A DNA stretch of 64,000 nucleotides from Halorientalis regularis. GTDB lineage: Archaea > Halobacteriota > Halobacteria > Halobacteriales > Haloarculaceae. Below the pieces are notes generated by a model. The model was not told the origin of the DNA and searched no databases. It saw only the letters and a list, made by a program, of their open reading frames with translations. A program made the position numbers and the translations under genes. Each line of letters opens with the position of its first letter. Positions within the stretch are counted from its first letter, which is position 1. The stretch lies in assembly GCF_023698535.1 (NCBI RefSeq), contig NZ_JALJCL010000003.1:264689-328688 (forward strand), in the 5' to 3' direction. Below, piece by piece: positions 56,201 to 63,888 of the stretch.

Positions 56201-58521
56201 TCTACGACCTCTATACTGAGTCGTTCGACGATGCTGTGGACATCATCGCCGGCGAACACAGCGGACAGGTCGAAAACGAGAAGCGAAAACAACTGGAGTC
56301 GGACTTCCGAGAAGGCGAGAAAGTGAACACCATCGTCTCGACGCCAACGATGGAACTCGGCATTGACATTGGTGACCTCTCCAATGTCTATATGCGAAAC
56401 GTCCCACCGAACCCGAGCAATTACGCCCAGCGTTCGGGCCGCGCCGGTCGGCAAAATCAGCCATCCCTCGTTACGACATTCTGTGGTCGTGGATTCGGAA
56501 AAGGATCACACGACCAGTACTTCTACCGACATCCTGAGCGAATCATCGCCGGTGAAATCAGTCCACCGACGTTCTTGCTCAACAATCAGGATCTGGTCGA
56601 GTCGCATATCAACGCGCTCGTTCTCGAACAGATTGAACTGAAGTTCAAGAGTAAGCCCCGCCAGATGCTTGTCATCGAAGAGGGGAGCGACTACGAGATT
56701 ATGCCCGATTACCGGGCAGATTTAGAGGACGCTGTCTCGAACAATCGGGAGAAAATCATCCGAGCGGTAAAACAGGCGTTCGCCCGTGAACGCGAACAGG
56801 ATTCCGTTGGCGAGTGGTTCACTGACGCGTTTATCGAGCGTAAAGTGGACAATTTCGTCGATAATCTCGATGAGGCATTCCAACCGTGGCGACGTGAATA
56901 TACCCGCTTAAGCAGGGAGTTGCGGCGATTGAATAGTCGTCTTGCGACAGAAGAGGGGTCATACCAAGATAAGATTGAGCGAAGTGCCATCGAAGATCGG
57001 CTAGAGGATATGCGCTCTGGGAATAAACGCTTCTACACCTACCAGTATCTCCGCTCGCAGGGATTCCTGCCGAACTACGGATTCCCGAGACAGAGTACGA
57101 CACTGACGTTCACTTCCCGAGAGGATGACATCCAGCGGGACCAGACACGGGCTATCAGCGAATTCGCACCCGGAAACCACGTTTACTACGCTGGAGAGCG
57201 GTTTGCTGTTCGGTATGCCCGACCTCGGACGAAGGATTCAGAGCCAGTCACCCGGAATCTCCGTGTCTGCCCAGAATGTGAGACAATCCTGATGGGTGAG
57301 GATGCTCAGGAGGCCGCAGCGTGTCCCTCCTGTGAGATGTCTTTCGATGGGACTCATCCGAATCCGAATGCGATGGAATTCCCGAACCAACACGCTCGAC
57401 CAGAAGAATATATCACCAGCGACGAGGAAGAACGCCGACGACAGGGATATGACATCAATAGCTACTACGAGCGGTCTGATCCCCAAGCCTACGACTTAGA
57501 GGGCGCTGGGATCGAAGCCCGAGTGACCTACGAGGGAAGCGCGAATATTGTCTTGGTCAATAGCGGCCTCCGAGATGCTGATGACGATGATCTGAACGGA
57601 TTCGCCCTCTGTATGCAGTGTAACCGCTGGCTGACAAGCGAGGATCAAATCGAGAGTCACATTGACGAAGACGAGCCAGACTGCTACGCTAATGCATCTG
57701 AAGAAGCGATCAAACGTGAAATCGAGTTGTTCTCTGAAGGGCAACACGACACGGTTACATTGACAACACCGCTTCCGGGCGACCTAGACCCTGAACAAAC
57801 TGAGGACTTCTATCGAACCCTCAAAGAGACTGTCTATCAGGGGATTCTGGTTGCGTTCGATCTGGACGAGGAAGAAATTGATACATTCATCAAACCAGCA
57901 ACGGGAGAACACGGGCAAGTCACCATCGTAATTTACGAAACCAGCGAGGGGGGTGCAGGCGTACTACACTCGCTGATGGAAGAGGCACGCTTCAGAAAGG
58001 TCATTCGAGAAGCTCAGACTGTTCTTCACGGTGAACCTGACGATGACGGATGTGAACGGGCGTGTTATGAGTGTCTACTGTCCTTCTACAATCAACGGGA
58101 ACACGAGTCCCTTGACAGGACCCTCGTTGAGTCGTGGTTGGATAGTCTGGAGGCTGCAACGCTAACAGAACTGGCTGAGGAGAGTAGTAGTCAAGATGAT
58201 GGGAGTTTTGATGAGCTGTTAGAAGCTTGCGACTCCAGTTTCGAGCGTGAGGTACTTCACGCTATTCAGGATCAAGGCTTCGAACTTCCTGACGAGGCAC
58301 AGAAAGTCATCTATGACGGTGACGAGCCGGTAGCAAAGCCGGACTTCTTCTATGAACGATCTGGTAGCTCCGTCGCGGTGTTCGTAGACGGCCCTGATCA
58401 CGAGAAAGACTACGTCAAAGAGGATGATGATCGCAAGAGGACGAGACTCAAGCAGATGGGTTATAGAGTGATTGGAATTTCAGATGTAGAATGGGTTCCT
58501 GAGGTTTGGGAGAATATATAA
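53221..58521 (+). CDS. Large DEAD-box/DUF1998 helicase fused to a Vsr/DUF559-like nuclease domain
   Basis: A 1766-residue superfamily 2 helicase. The Q-motif-like YKHQTEAI (93-100) and Walker A STGTGSGKS (112-120) are followed by LVLDEIHTYTGHQG and the SAT motif GTSATVQS. Several zinc clusters sit in the middle (ECRTC, FCRGCG, YCPECD, FCPNCG), then lobe 2 (STPTMELGIDIGDL, QRSGRAGRQNQ). A DUF1998 region (EGGAGVLHSLMEEA, ACYECLLSFYNQ) precedes the final 100 residues, which resemble a Vsr/DUF559 nuclease (FEREVLHAIQDQGF, KPDFFYERSGSSVAVFVDGP, then H). It resembles DISARM DrmA/DrmB fused, or Druantia DruE. Its start lies beyond two opposite-strand TBP genes, so it has its own promoter. Confidence 0.88.
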   Translation: MATRLNPFDALDNVQSSYRSYVETFQNVDDETINAWIENRIETGKVLWKEPFVQLNQRFKYGDRLEDFVADDKLHEGILDVFTGAGGDPIEPYKHQTEAIQSIQAGNNTIVSTGTGSGKSFAFGIPIVSHCLEAKERGEDGIKAVIIYPMNALANSQYEDFAERLNGTGLRLGLYTGDTPHNPDEAPEFLRQFGREEAFDSEVVSREEMQNDPPDILMTNYVMLDLILTRHDDKKLFPEMHEGALQYLVLDEIHTYTGHQGADVAALVRRLKENTDAGDELVCIGTSATVQSDEGINANDEIADFTGKIFGEEVDAENVVRESHYPLPLSEDEPLPGDIEVTPDDIASFDGSLEAAQNLTEKLLDRELVPAETTDASTLGDTLEDHPTIKFLDEELSARSQQIFAGEDDSEDSDDLVSRYQDQYRPEASRDEIEQELQAALLVGTVGTTEIQGEEQPIFIPKLHTFFSQGSGLVSCLTEASFEDDDPHLSDAGDIECRTCAQEHDRTRTAYPLSFCRGCGQEYYTVVVDEEYNVSQGALSTFVDTEEDEEDAYLMRGDWDRDTAPLPDEWLNDNGQLRDTYIEAEPRPATYCPECDQLTPGRVEQGQLECGCFAAQGVEVMKVNEPFLFCPNCGVHYTRRVKNEFNKLFTFGTVGRSTATDVLIGNTMRNLPDDQQKTIAFSDNRQDTALQAAHLNNLYQRVRFRRSLFHTLAQSDDISLTSLGNDVFDLLEEEEALPPAIDTGMFGPSAEDRQNYSNYLLFNVILELGREQQRTQQSLEDVGLIDVKYENLDKLAEVDDVWDSTPVLSNADPQVREEYIHGFLDIFRRSVAIDHESTTNFADFKRNVINQLDEEVHFHGQEFFNFPVGYSDTANTSGRHRVRRLTHSRSRHVRWTSRALDVDTDTAKAIINSVIDVISDDEILKLLTQKSLQYTGKVYMLNHSAIRVTHADPDDVRVCPKCGTPTTRDELDVCLNYSCDSITPEKTDLESSYFYDLYTESFDDAVDIIAGEHSGQVENEKRKQLESDFREGEKVNTIVSTPTMELGIDIGDLSNVYMRNVPPNPSNYAQRSGRAGRQNQPSLVTTFCGRGFGKGSHDQYFYRHPERIIAGEISPPTFLLNNQDLVESHINALVLEQIELKFKSKPRQMLVIEEGSDYEIMPDYRADLEDAVSNNREKIIRAVKQAFAREREQDSVGEWFTDAFIERKVDNFVDNLDEAFQPWRREYTRLSRELRRLNSRLATEEGSYQDKIERSAIEDRLEDMRSGNKRFYTYQYLRSQGFLPNYGFPRQSTTLTFTSREDDIQRDQTRAISEFAPGNHVYYAGERFAVRYARPRTKDSEPVTRNLRVCPECETILMGEDAQEAAACPSCEMSFDGTHPNPNAMEFPNQHARPEEYITSDEEERRRQGYDINSYYERSDPQAYDLEGAGIEARVTYEGSANIVLVNSGLRDADDDDLNGFALCMQCNRWLTSEDQIESHIDEDEPDCYANASEEAIKREIELFSEGQHDTVTLTTPLPGDLDPEQTEDFYRTLKETVYQGILVAFDLDEEEIDTFIKPATGEHGQVTIVIYETSEGGAGVLHSLMEEARFRKVIREAQTVLHGEPDDDGCERACYECLLSFYNQREHESLDRTLVESWLDSLEAATLTELAEESSSQDDGSFDELLEACDSSFEREVLHAIQDQGFELPDEAQKVIYDGDEPVAKPDFFYERSGSSVAVFVDGPDHEKDYVKEDDDRKRTRLKQMGYRVIGISDVEWVPEVWENI

Positions 58522-58574
58522 CTCGATGTGATTAACGTCTAATAAAGGAGATCCGCTGGTAAAGATTTCGTAGT

Positions 58575-58595
58575 GGAGACGATATATTCGTCTCC
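58575..58595 (+). terminator. Hairpin after the large helicase gene
   Basis: An 8-base-pair perfect stem (ggagacga/tcgtctcc) with a tatat loop lies 54 bases after the helicase stop. No long T-run follows, so termination or 3'-end protection is inferred from position. Confidence 0.4.
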
Positions 58596-58685
58596 TGCAC
58601 CGGTAAACCATTGGACAGTAGGTGTGTGCTGTATTGATAGAATGATGAATCAGACTGTTGATTTTTAACTACGGTGTTAGAACCA

Positions 58686-59351
58686 ATGGATATGGTCAGA
58701 GAGGACCTAAGGTCCCACCCAAAATATGAGTCCTGTCATCACTGTAAAGAGGCATTCGAGAATATTTCCCTCCATTGGCAGACTGATGGCTACTGCGATC
58801 ATCCAAGCTACAATCCCGGTCAAAAAGCTACAATCACAGGGATGCTGTTATATAAGGGTGTTTTGACGCCAGACGATAACAGAAGGAATAATTCACTGGT
58901 CTGCTTCTTTGAAAACGAAGATGTTGCGAACACATTGTTCGATTTCTTTGACGATTTAGCGCTAAAAGTTAGATACGTCGATAGTAAGGAGTACTACGGT
59001 GATCATATTCGACGGAAGTATGCTTTGTTTCTCAAGTCACACCCATATCTCACATTGCGGAAAGAAAACTGGGGTGCGGGACGTGATAAGTCGGTTCCTG
59101 AACCGGGGTCAATAGATGATGTAAGTGTCACTACTTTTAAATTTTTGTATAGTATTGTTGGAGAGTGGGGGTTTGACGGTCATGGCTGGCCTGTTTTCGA
59201 TTGCACACGATGTGACGTTACCCCCCATCATTTGCGTGGGATACTCAGTAGGTACGATCCCTTCGTTGACCAGTCGAATTTCAATTCCGTCGTACTTCGG
59301 AATGCAGAGCAGTTCTTTGACGATCTAAGTATGGTTTCTGTGGACTTCTAA
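58686..59351 (+). CDS. Degenerate homing-endonuclease-like protein
   Basis: A 221-residue protein. The beginning has a zinc-finger-like segment (CHHCKEAFENISLHW then DGYCDHPSY) and ITGMLLYKGVL, where the haloarchaeal LAGLIDADG homing-endonuclease family has ITGLLMGDG; the acidic residue is lost, so cleavage is unlikely. Later parts (TPHHLRGILSRYDPF) also match that family's layout. The ATG at 58686 is chosen with a TATA-like atttttaac about 22-25 bases upstream; 58692 is an alternative. It follows the defence locus directly. Confidence 0.55.
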   Translation: MDMVREDLRSHPKYESCHHCKEAFENISLHWQTDGYCDHPSYNPGQKATITGMLLYKGVLTPDDNRRNNSLVCFFENEDVANTLFDFFDDLALKVRYVDSKEYYGDHIRRKYALFLKSHPYLTLRKENWGAGRDKSVPEPGSIDDVSVTTFKFLYSIVGEWGFDGHGWPVFDCTRCDVTPHHLRGILSRYDPFVDQSNFNSVVLRNAEQFFDDLSMVSVDF

Positions 59352-59716
59352 TTCAAAGGGCCACTCCAATTCAGGTTTCGTTCCCATAAGTGACTTGAAC
59401 CATCAGTCTTTTCTCCACTTCCGAATCTATCCTGAGAAGATATTGAGTAAACCAGTGAGTTTACTCGTTTGTTTACTGGTATGTTTCATGTGATGTTTTC
59501 TAGTAAGGGCTTTGCTTAGACGCAGTGCAGATGGTCCACTTCAAGTTCCGCCGCAGAGAACAAAATCTGGGAAAGAGACACTCATGGACCGGCTGATTCG
59601 GAATAGCGGATCTAATCAACGCCTTCAGAAGCATCTAAACAGGTAAAGAGGGTTTTATTTACAGGCTAGAACGTTTATCTGATCAAAACAGAGGGTACAG
59701 CCAACAGAGCGTTACA
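59352..59716. other. Intergenic region with a short TBP-end-like match
   Basis: No gene is supported. Bases 59634-59660 match 52475-52501, the 3' end of the frameshifted TBP gene, at 24 of 27 positions, possibly a fragment of a third copy. The rest is unremarkable low-GC sequence. Confidence 0.35.
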
Positions 59717-59917
59717 ATGACCATGGGACGAGGAACGGATCGGAGAACGGGAGCAAAGGTTGAGGAGTTGTGCAACAAGTTGGACAAGTTGTTACTCCGC
59801 GAAGTGTACGGGCGGGACGCGTTGGCGGAGGACATCGTCAAGGAGTACTTGAATATAAGGTGGTCCGTCGGGGTTATTAGTCCGCCTCGGAAGTGTTCTC
59901 TTGGTCAAACGGCCTGA
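59717..59917 (+). CDS. Small hypothetical protein, possibly truncated
   Basis: A 66-residue frame (MTMGRGTDRRTGAKVEELCN) with a helical pattern (KLDKLLLREVYGRDALAEDI) whose last 15 codons overlap the end of the convergent gene. The first 50 residues look like real protein; the tail (SPPRKCSLGQTA) reads as antisense of the neighbour, so the original C-terminus was probably lost. Family unknown. Confidence 0.4.
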   Translation: MTMGRGTDRRTGAKVEELCNKLDKLLLREVYGRDALAEDIVKEYLNIRWSVGVISPPRKCSLGQTA

Positions 59918-61082
59918 TATTCCAGCTGAACCGGTAGTCGAGGTAGTAAGGACGGGTGATGACGGCGGCAAGGACGATGACCGCGATGGCATCGAGAATC
60001 AACAGTCCGACACCGAGGGCCTCCAGACTGCCTCCCAGTTGGAACTGTTCGCTTAGGAACGACGAGAGGGAGCCGAGACGGTCAAAGAGGAGAACGACGA
60101 AGACCACGGAGAAGAGGGTGGAGATGACGGTGACGAATCTGGAGGCGGTCTTCTTGTCGGTCTGGATGTCGAGGAAGGTGTTGATTTTCTCCTCGATCTT
60201 GCCAATCATGTCCTCTATGATCGGGGTCTGCTCGGCGGATTCGATGCGGCCGTCGACGAAATGATGGACGTGCCAGCCGGGCGTCTTCTCGCAGTGACAG
60301 ACGATGTAGTCGCTTTCATCCTTTGACGCGACGAAGTCTGTCTTGCTGGTGTCTATCCCATACTGAATGGTCTCCACCGGACACACCTCACCCACCTCTC
60401 GACGTACCTCATACCCGGAGTCAGAAAAGTACCTTTGGAGGCTCTGCCGCACCCTGTCTCGGAAGTCTTCGAGAGGTCTGTACTCATAGAAATCGGCCCC
60501 AATCGTCTCCTTGAGGCGCTTCACGCCCCGGGTGAGTTGTTCTCGGAAGTCGTCCTCAAGAAACTCTCGCCACGAGTAGCAGTACTCGCGCTCGACGGCC
60601 GAGTGGTTGCCGAAGAAGGAAACCCCAAACTCCAGCGAGAGTGGCTCGAAGTCGTACCGTTCGAAGTCGTTCCTATCGAAGAAGCATTGGAAGGTGATCT
60701 CAGTTCTGTCGATCTGCCCCGTGAGGACGTATCTGGTGGGACTCAACTTCTCCAACTCGGTGGAGTTGAACACGCCACTGTCCCGCACGGTCCTGACCCA
60801 GTCCTCAATGAGTGCCTCTGGTTCGAGTTGGTAGATGGAAGTCTCGGTTTCCCGCCTCTCACTGCATCCACAGGACGAGATAGGGATGTTGTGCTTCTCG
60901 CAGCGCCGCTCCGTGGAGACCGAAAAGTAGGGGTTGAGGGATGGGACGATGTCGCGCTCGATGTCGAGGTAGTCAGCGTACTGGTGCAGTTGCTCGCCAC
61001 GGTATTCGAGGGCGGAGACGTCGCTCACCTCGGCCCGGTAGAAGGCTTCCTCCAGTACGTCGGCCTCATCGGCTAAGATCAT
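59877..61082 (-). CDS. Unknown protein with two C-terminal membrane helices (third gene of histone-fold operon)
   Basis: A 401-residue protein. Residues 60-75 carry a Cys/His cluster (RRCEKHNIPISSCGCSE) suggesting a zinc site. The middle is mixed alpha/beta (YVLTGQIDRTEITFQCFFDR; DFYEYRPLEDFRDRVRQSLQ). Residues about 318-340 and 356-378 are membrane helices (FVTVISTLFSVVFVVLLF; VGLLILDAIAVIVLAAVI), leaving a short C-terminal tail. Its ATG overlaps the upstream gene by 17 bases. Soluble domain outside or inside is not clear, but Cys and lack of a signal peptide suggest cytosolic. A membrane effector is a reasonable guess for the last gene of a defence-like operon. Confidence 0.7.
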   Translation of the reverse strand: MILADEADVLEEAFYRAEVSDVSALEYRGEQLHQYADYLDIERDIVPSLNPYFSVSTERRCEKHNIPISSCGCSERRETETSIYQLEPEALIEDWVRTVRDSGVFNSTELEKLSPTRYVLTGQIDRTEITFQCFFDRNDFERYDFEPLSLEFGVSFFGNHSAVEREYCYSWREFLEDDFREQLTRGVKRLKETIGADFYEYRPLEDFRDRVRQSLQRYFSDSGYEVRREVGEVCPVETIQYGIDTSKTDFVASKDESDYIVCHCEKTPGWHVHHFVDGRIESAEQTPIIEDMIGKIEEKINTFLDIQTDKKTASRFVTVISTLFSVVFVVLLFDRLGSLSSFLSEQFQLGGSLEALGVGLLILDAIAVIVLAAVITRPYYLDYRFSWNIRPFDQENTSEAD

Positions 61083-62556
61083 ACTGCTCTATCGCGTATT
61101 CTATCACGTCCGCCGGACTGTCCCAGTCCTGAATGAGAAGATGGTGGAGGTGGTTAGAAAGGGCGTCGAAGTCAATGTCGGGCCTGTCGAGCCGGTGACT
61201 GGCGTAGTCATTGAAGAATTCCTCTATCTTACCGTCATACTCGTAGAAGTCGTCAAATTCGGTCACGCCGTCGACATCCTCGGCATCCGGAATTCCCTCA
61301 TCACACAGCTTGATGCCGATATTGGCGATCATGGACTTGTGGAGTCGAAGTTCCTCCGTCTGTGTGTCCTGCTCGCCGAAGTAGGTCTCGATGAGGTTGT
61401 CGAGGGCGCGGTTGGTGTCGCTGACGTGGCTGTTGGTCATAGTGGATGATTGTCCCCTAAACTTCACGCCGGCGTAGGAGCGGATGAGTTCGACGAATGG
61501 AGTGAGGAACTCCTTGTACCCACGGATGGTGTGTATTTCTCCAACGATTGCGTCGAGGAGGTCTGCCGGGACGGGCTTGGAGGTGGTCAGGTGGCCGTCA
61601 TCAAAGATTCGGAGCATCACGTCTCGCTCGTCGCCTGCGTCCGCCCGAGGATGATCGACGTAGAACTTGACCTTCCGGATCTGGCCTGCGTCGTCGGCGG
61701 CGCGCACGAGTTCGGTATCGAAGATGTCCTCGTCGTGCTGGCCGGTGTAGTCGGCGGTGTCGACGCCGGCGATTTCGATGGTGTAACCCAGCCCGGAGAT
61801 CTCGCCCTCCATCTCCTGCAGGAGGAACAATAGTTCTGTCTCGTTCAGTTCAAGGAGACTCGTTTCACCAACGCCAGTCAACGTCCCTGTCCGCCCCATC
61901 TCGGTAACCGTCTTCGCTATGTCGGTCTTCAGGCCTTCAGCGATCTTCGAGTAGTTGGAGACGGCGACGAGACTGGTCTCTGTGTACACCCTCGCCTCGA
62001 TTCGGTACCGGGCAGGTGCCTTGATCTTGTAGTTCTCTCCGTACTGCTCGACTGTCTTTCCGGACTCCTTGTTGATAATCTGGATCGGGATTTTCTCGTC
62101 CGGGTTGATGTCCTCCAGCCTCGCCGTGGTTCGGAACTGCAAGTCCACGGAGTCCGGGTCGGTGTTGCAGTCGGTCAGGACGATGGGTTCAACGAGGGAA
62201 TCGAAGTCGGAGTCAATACGGTCGCCCTTGTGGTTTTCGGCCCGTCGAGAAAGTTCGTTCTGAGCGATGTTCTCCCCGGCGACGAACAACTGCATGTTGA
62301 ACTTATCGCCCTCGGTACCGTAACTGTTGAAAAGCGTTGAGACCAGCCGGCGGTACTCGGGTGTGCCCAACTTCTCCTTGGCCTCGTCGAAGAAGTCGCC
62401 CTTCCCGATGCGTTTCAGATCTTCTTCGGTGAGTTGGAGTTCGTCGAGTCTTCGGTTGATCTCGGGGGTTTCGGGTGAGATGTTCGGGGTGGGGATGCGT
62501 CTAATCTTCTCGTCGATGGAGTACCCGTCTCTGAACAGGAAGCGGTCAGTCGTCAT
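61066..62556 (-). CDS. Unknown 496-residue protein (second gene of histone-fold operon)
   Basis: A soluble protein starting at ATG 62556 (MTTDRFLFRDGYSIDEKIRR), where it overlaps the histone-fold gene by 11 bases. A helical N-terminal 80 residues is followed by beta-rich parts (SVDLQFRTTARLEDINPDEK; ARYRIEARVYTETSLVAVSN) and a long helical C-terminus. No catalytic motif or family is recognised. GC content and codon use are intermediate between core and island. Tight coupling on both sides says it forms a complex or pathway with its two neighbours. Confidence 0.7.
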   Translation of the reverse strand: MTTDRFLFRDGYSIDEKIRRIPTPNISPETPEINRRLDELQLTEEDLKRIGKGDFFDEAKEKLGTPEYRRLVSTLFNSYGTEGDKFNMQLFVAGENIAQNELSRRAENHKGDRIDSDFDSLVEPIVLTDCNTDPDSVDLQFRTTARLEDINPDEKIPIQIINKESGKTVEQYGENYKIKAPARYRIEARVYTETSLVAVSNYSKIAEGLKTDIAKTVTEMGRTGTLTGVGETSLLELNETELLFLLQEMEGEISGLGYTIEIAGVDTADYTGQHDEDIFDTELVRAADDAGQIRKVKFYVDHPRADAGDERDVMLRIFDDGHLTTSKPVPADLLDAIVGEIHTIRGYKEFLTPFVELIRSYAGVKFRGQSSTMTNSHVSDTNRALDNLIETYFGEQDTQTEELRLHKSMIANIGIKLCDEGIPDAEDVDGVTEFDDFYEYDGKIEEFFNDYASHRLDRPDIDFDALSNHLHHLLIQDWDSPADVIEYAIEQYDLSR

Positions 62557-62899
62557 ACCGATTCTCCGCGTAGAGCGGGGACTTCTCCAGCTGTCCGTCA
62601 ATCATGTTTTGCATATAGCTGAGGTGGCGGGATGTCTCTTTGATGAGATCGTGAGGCTGGGTCACGGAGTCGATGGCCTCCTGCACGTCACGTTGCTTGA
62701 CGGTCTTCCTATCGTCGTCCTCAGCTTCTTTGGTCGCCTCCAGCCAGATGCGTTCGGCGATGAACTCAAGATGGTGGTGGAGTTCATCCACAGCGTCTGA
62801 ACCCGCCCGCATGTCGGACTTTTCTTTCACGAAATTCTTGAGAGAGTGGTTTTTGACCGGGGACGGTGGGTTGACAGAGCCTTCCTCATCACCTTTCAT
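62546..62899 (-). CDS. Histone-fold protein (first gene of three-gene operon)
   Basis: A 117-residue protein with one histone fold at about 18-80: DAVDELHHHLEFIAERIWLE is helix 2 and RKTVKQRDVQEAI (64-76) is the conserved loop-2/helix-3 signature of archaeal histones and CBF/NF-Y proteins. A 17-residue polar N-terminus and a 35-residue helical C-terminal tail extend the fold. A lone single-fold protein should dimerise. It is coupled to the 496-residue gene by an 11-base overlap. It could bind DNA, or serve as a sensor or scaffold for the operon's products. ATG 62899 is used; the frame also reaches a TTG. Confidence 0.75.
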   Translation of the reverse strand: MKGDEEGSVNPPSPVKNHSLKNFVKEKSDMRAGSDAVDELHHHLEFIAERIWLEATKEAEDDDRKTVKQRDVQEAIDSVTQPHDLIKETSRHLSYMQNMIDGQLEKSPLYAENRYDD

Positions 62900-63159
62900 A
62901 AGTGCATCCAAACAATCATATCAATTAGTACTTTGCACCGATTCGTGGTGGAAGGCGGTGTTCCGTCCAGTTAATCTTGTGAAACACTGTTAGATGAGTT
63001 GGATACTTGGGCGGGAGACCCGTCCCCGCCGCTCTAGAAATCAATCTCCTTGGGCACTGTTCTATGACATCTTTATGATTCTGAACCAATCATCACTTCT
63101 AGCACGATATGAAGTTTGATCGCGCTCCAAAATTTGCTGTACTGACTTCCCTTGTCGAG

Positions 63160-63801
63160 TCAATCTGTCGCGCCAGAGCTGGGAATGAGAAATGCCTGAG
63201 GGACATGAAGAGATTTGCTAAGATGGGGTTCGTTATCGATTACGTGGTAGTCTCTGGTCCGGTAGGCTTGTAGAGCCGATCGAATGAGATGTAATCCATC
63301 CTCATCTAAGGGGCCGATGTAGATGGGAACATGGTATAATTTGTTTTCTCTGCTCCCAGCGAGCGAAACGTAGAGTTGTCCGACTGCAGCATACTCGATA
63401 GCCACATCGATCGGACCAAATCTGCCATATAGATGACCATGATGGTAGTCATGGTAGTTGGAGTGCTTCCCGGCATGGATTGTAAACGGCCTCCTCAGGT
63501 TGTGGTGTTGTAAGGTATTGCTAGTATATCGGCACATGATTTCATGGACTTCTTTAGCGGTCTCGAATCCGGGGCCGTCTGTGAGGAATTCAACCTCATC
63601 ACTGACGTCGCCATGACATTCCCATTTATTCGCGTCGATATGAGATAGTTCGGTACAGATGTCTTCAACGATGAAACTGCATTCTTCGACGTCAGCAGTC
63701 GTTAGTCGTTGTTCTTCCATATGGAGGTTCGCTGTGGACTCGTAGTCTTGGAGACTGGTCTGTTCTAATGTCATTCTTTGCCCTATCGGTGGTGCGAACA
63801 T
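63160..63801 (-). CDS. Hypothetical protein rich in His and Tyr
   Basis: A 213-residue protein (MFAPPIGQRMTLEQTSLQDY). The middle has a striking His/Tyr segment (AGKHSNYHDYHHGHLYGRFG) that could bind metal, followed by DVAIEYAAVGQLYVSLAGS. No family is recognised. An internal ATG 27 bases later (MTLEQTSL) is an alternative start. It lies between the histone-fold operon and the transposase end. Confidence 0.6.
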   Translation of the reverse strand: MFAPPIGQRMTLEQTSLQDYESTANLHMEEQRLTTADVEECSFIVEDICTELSHIDANKWECHGDVSDEVEFLTDGPGFETAKEVHEIMCRYTSNTLQHHNLRRPFTIHAGKHSNYHDYHHGHLYGRFGPIDVAIEYAAVGQLYVSLAGSRENKLYHVPIYIGPLDEDGLHLIRSALQAYRTRDYHVIDNEPHLSKSLHVPQAFLIPSSGATD

Positions 63802-63888
63802 GCTCGGAATAAGACTTCGGGGCTTAGCGAATTAGTTCAAAAATGTATAATTCCATGATATGCAAAATAGCGTCCCGGAATCTAATAC

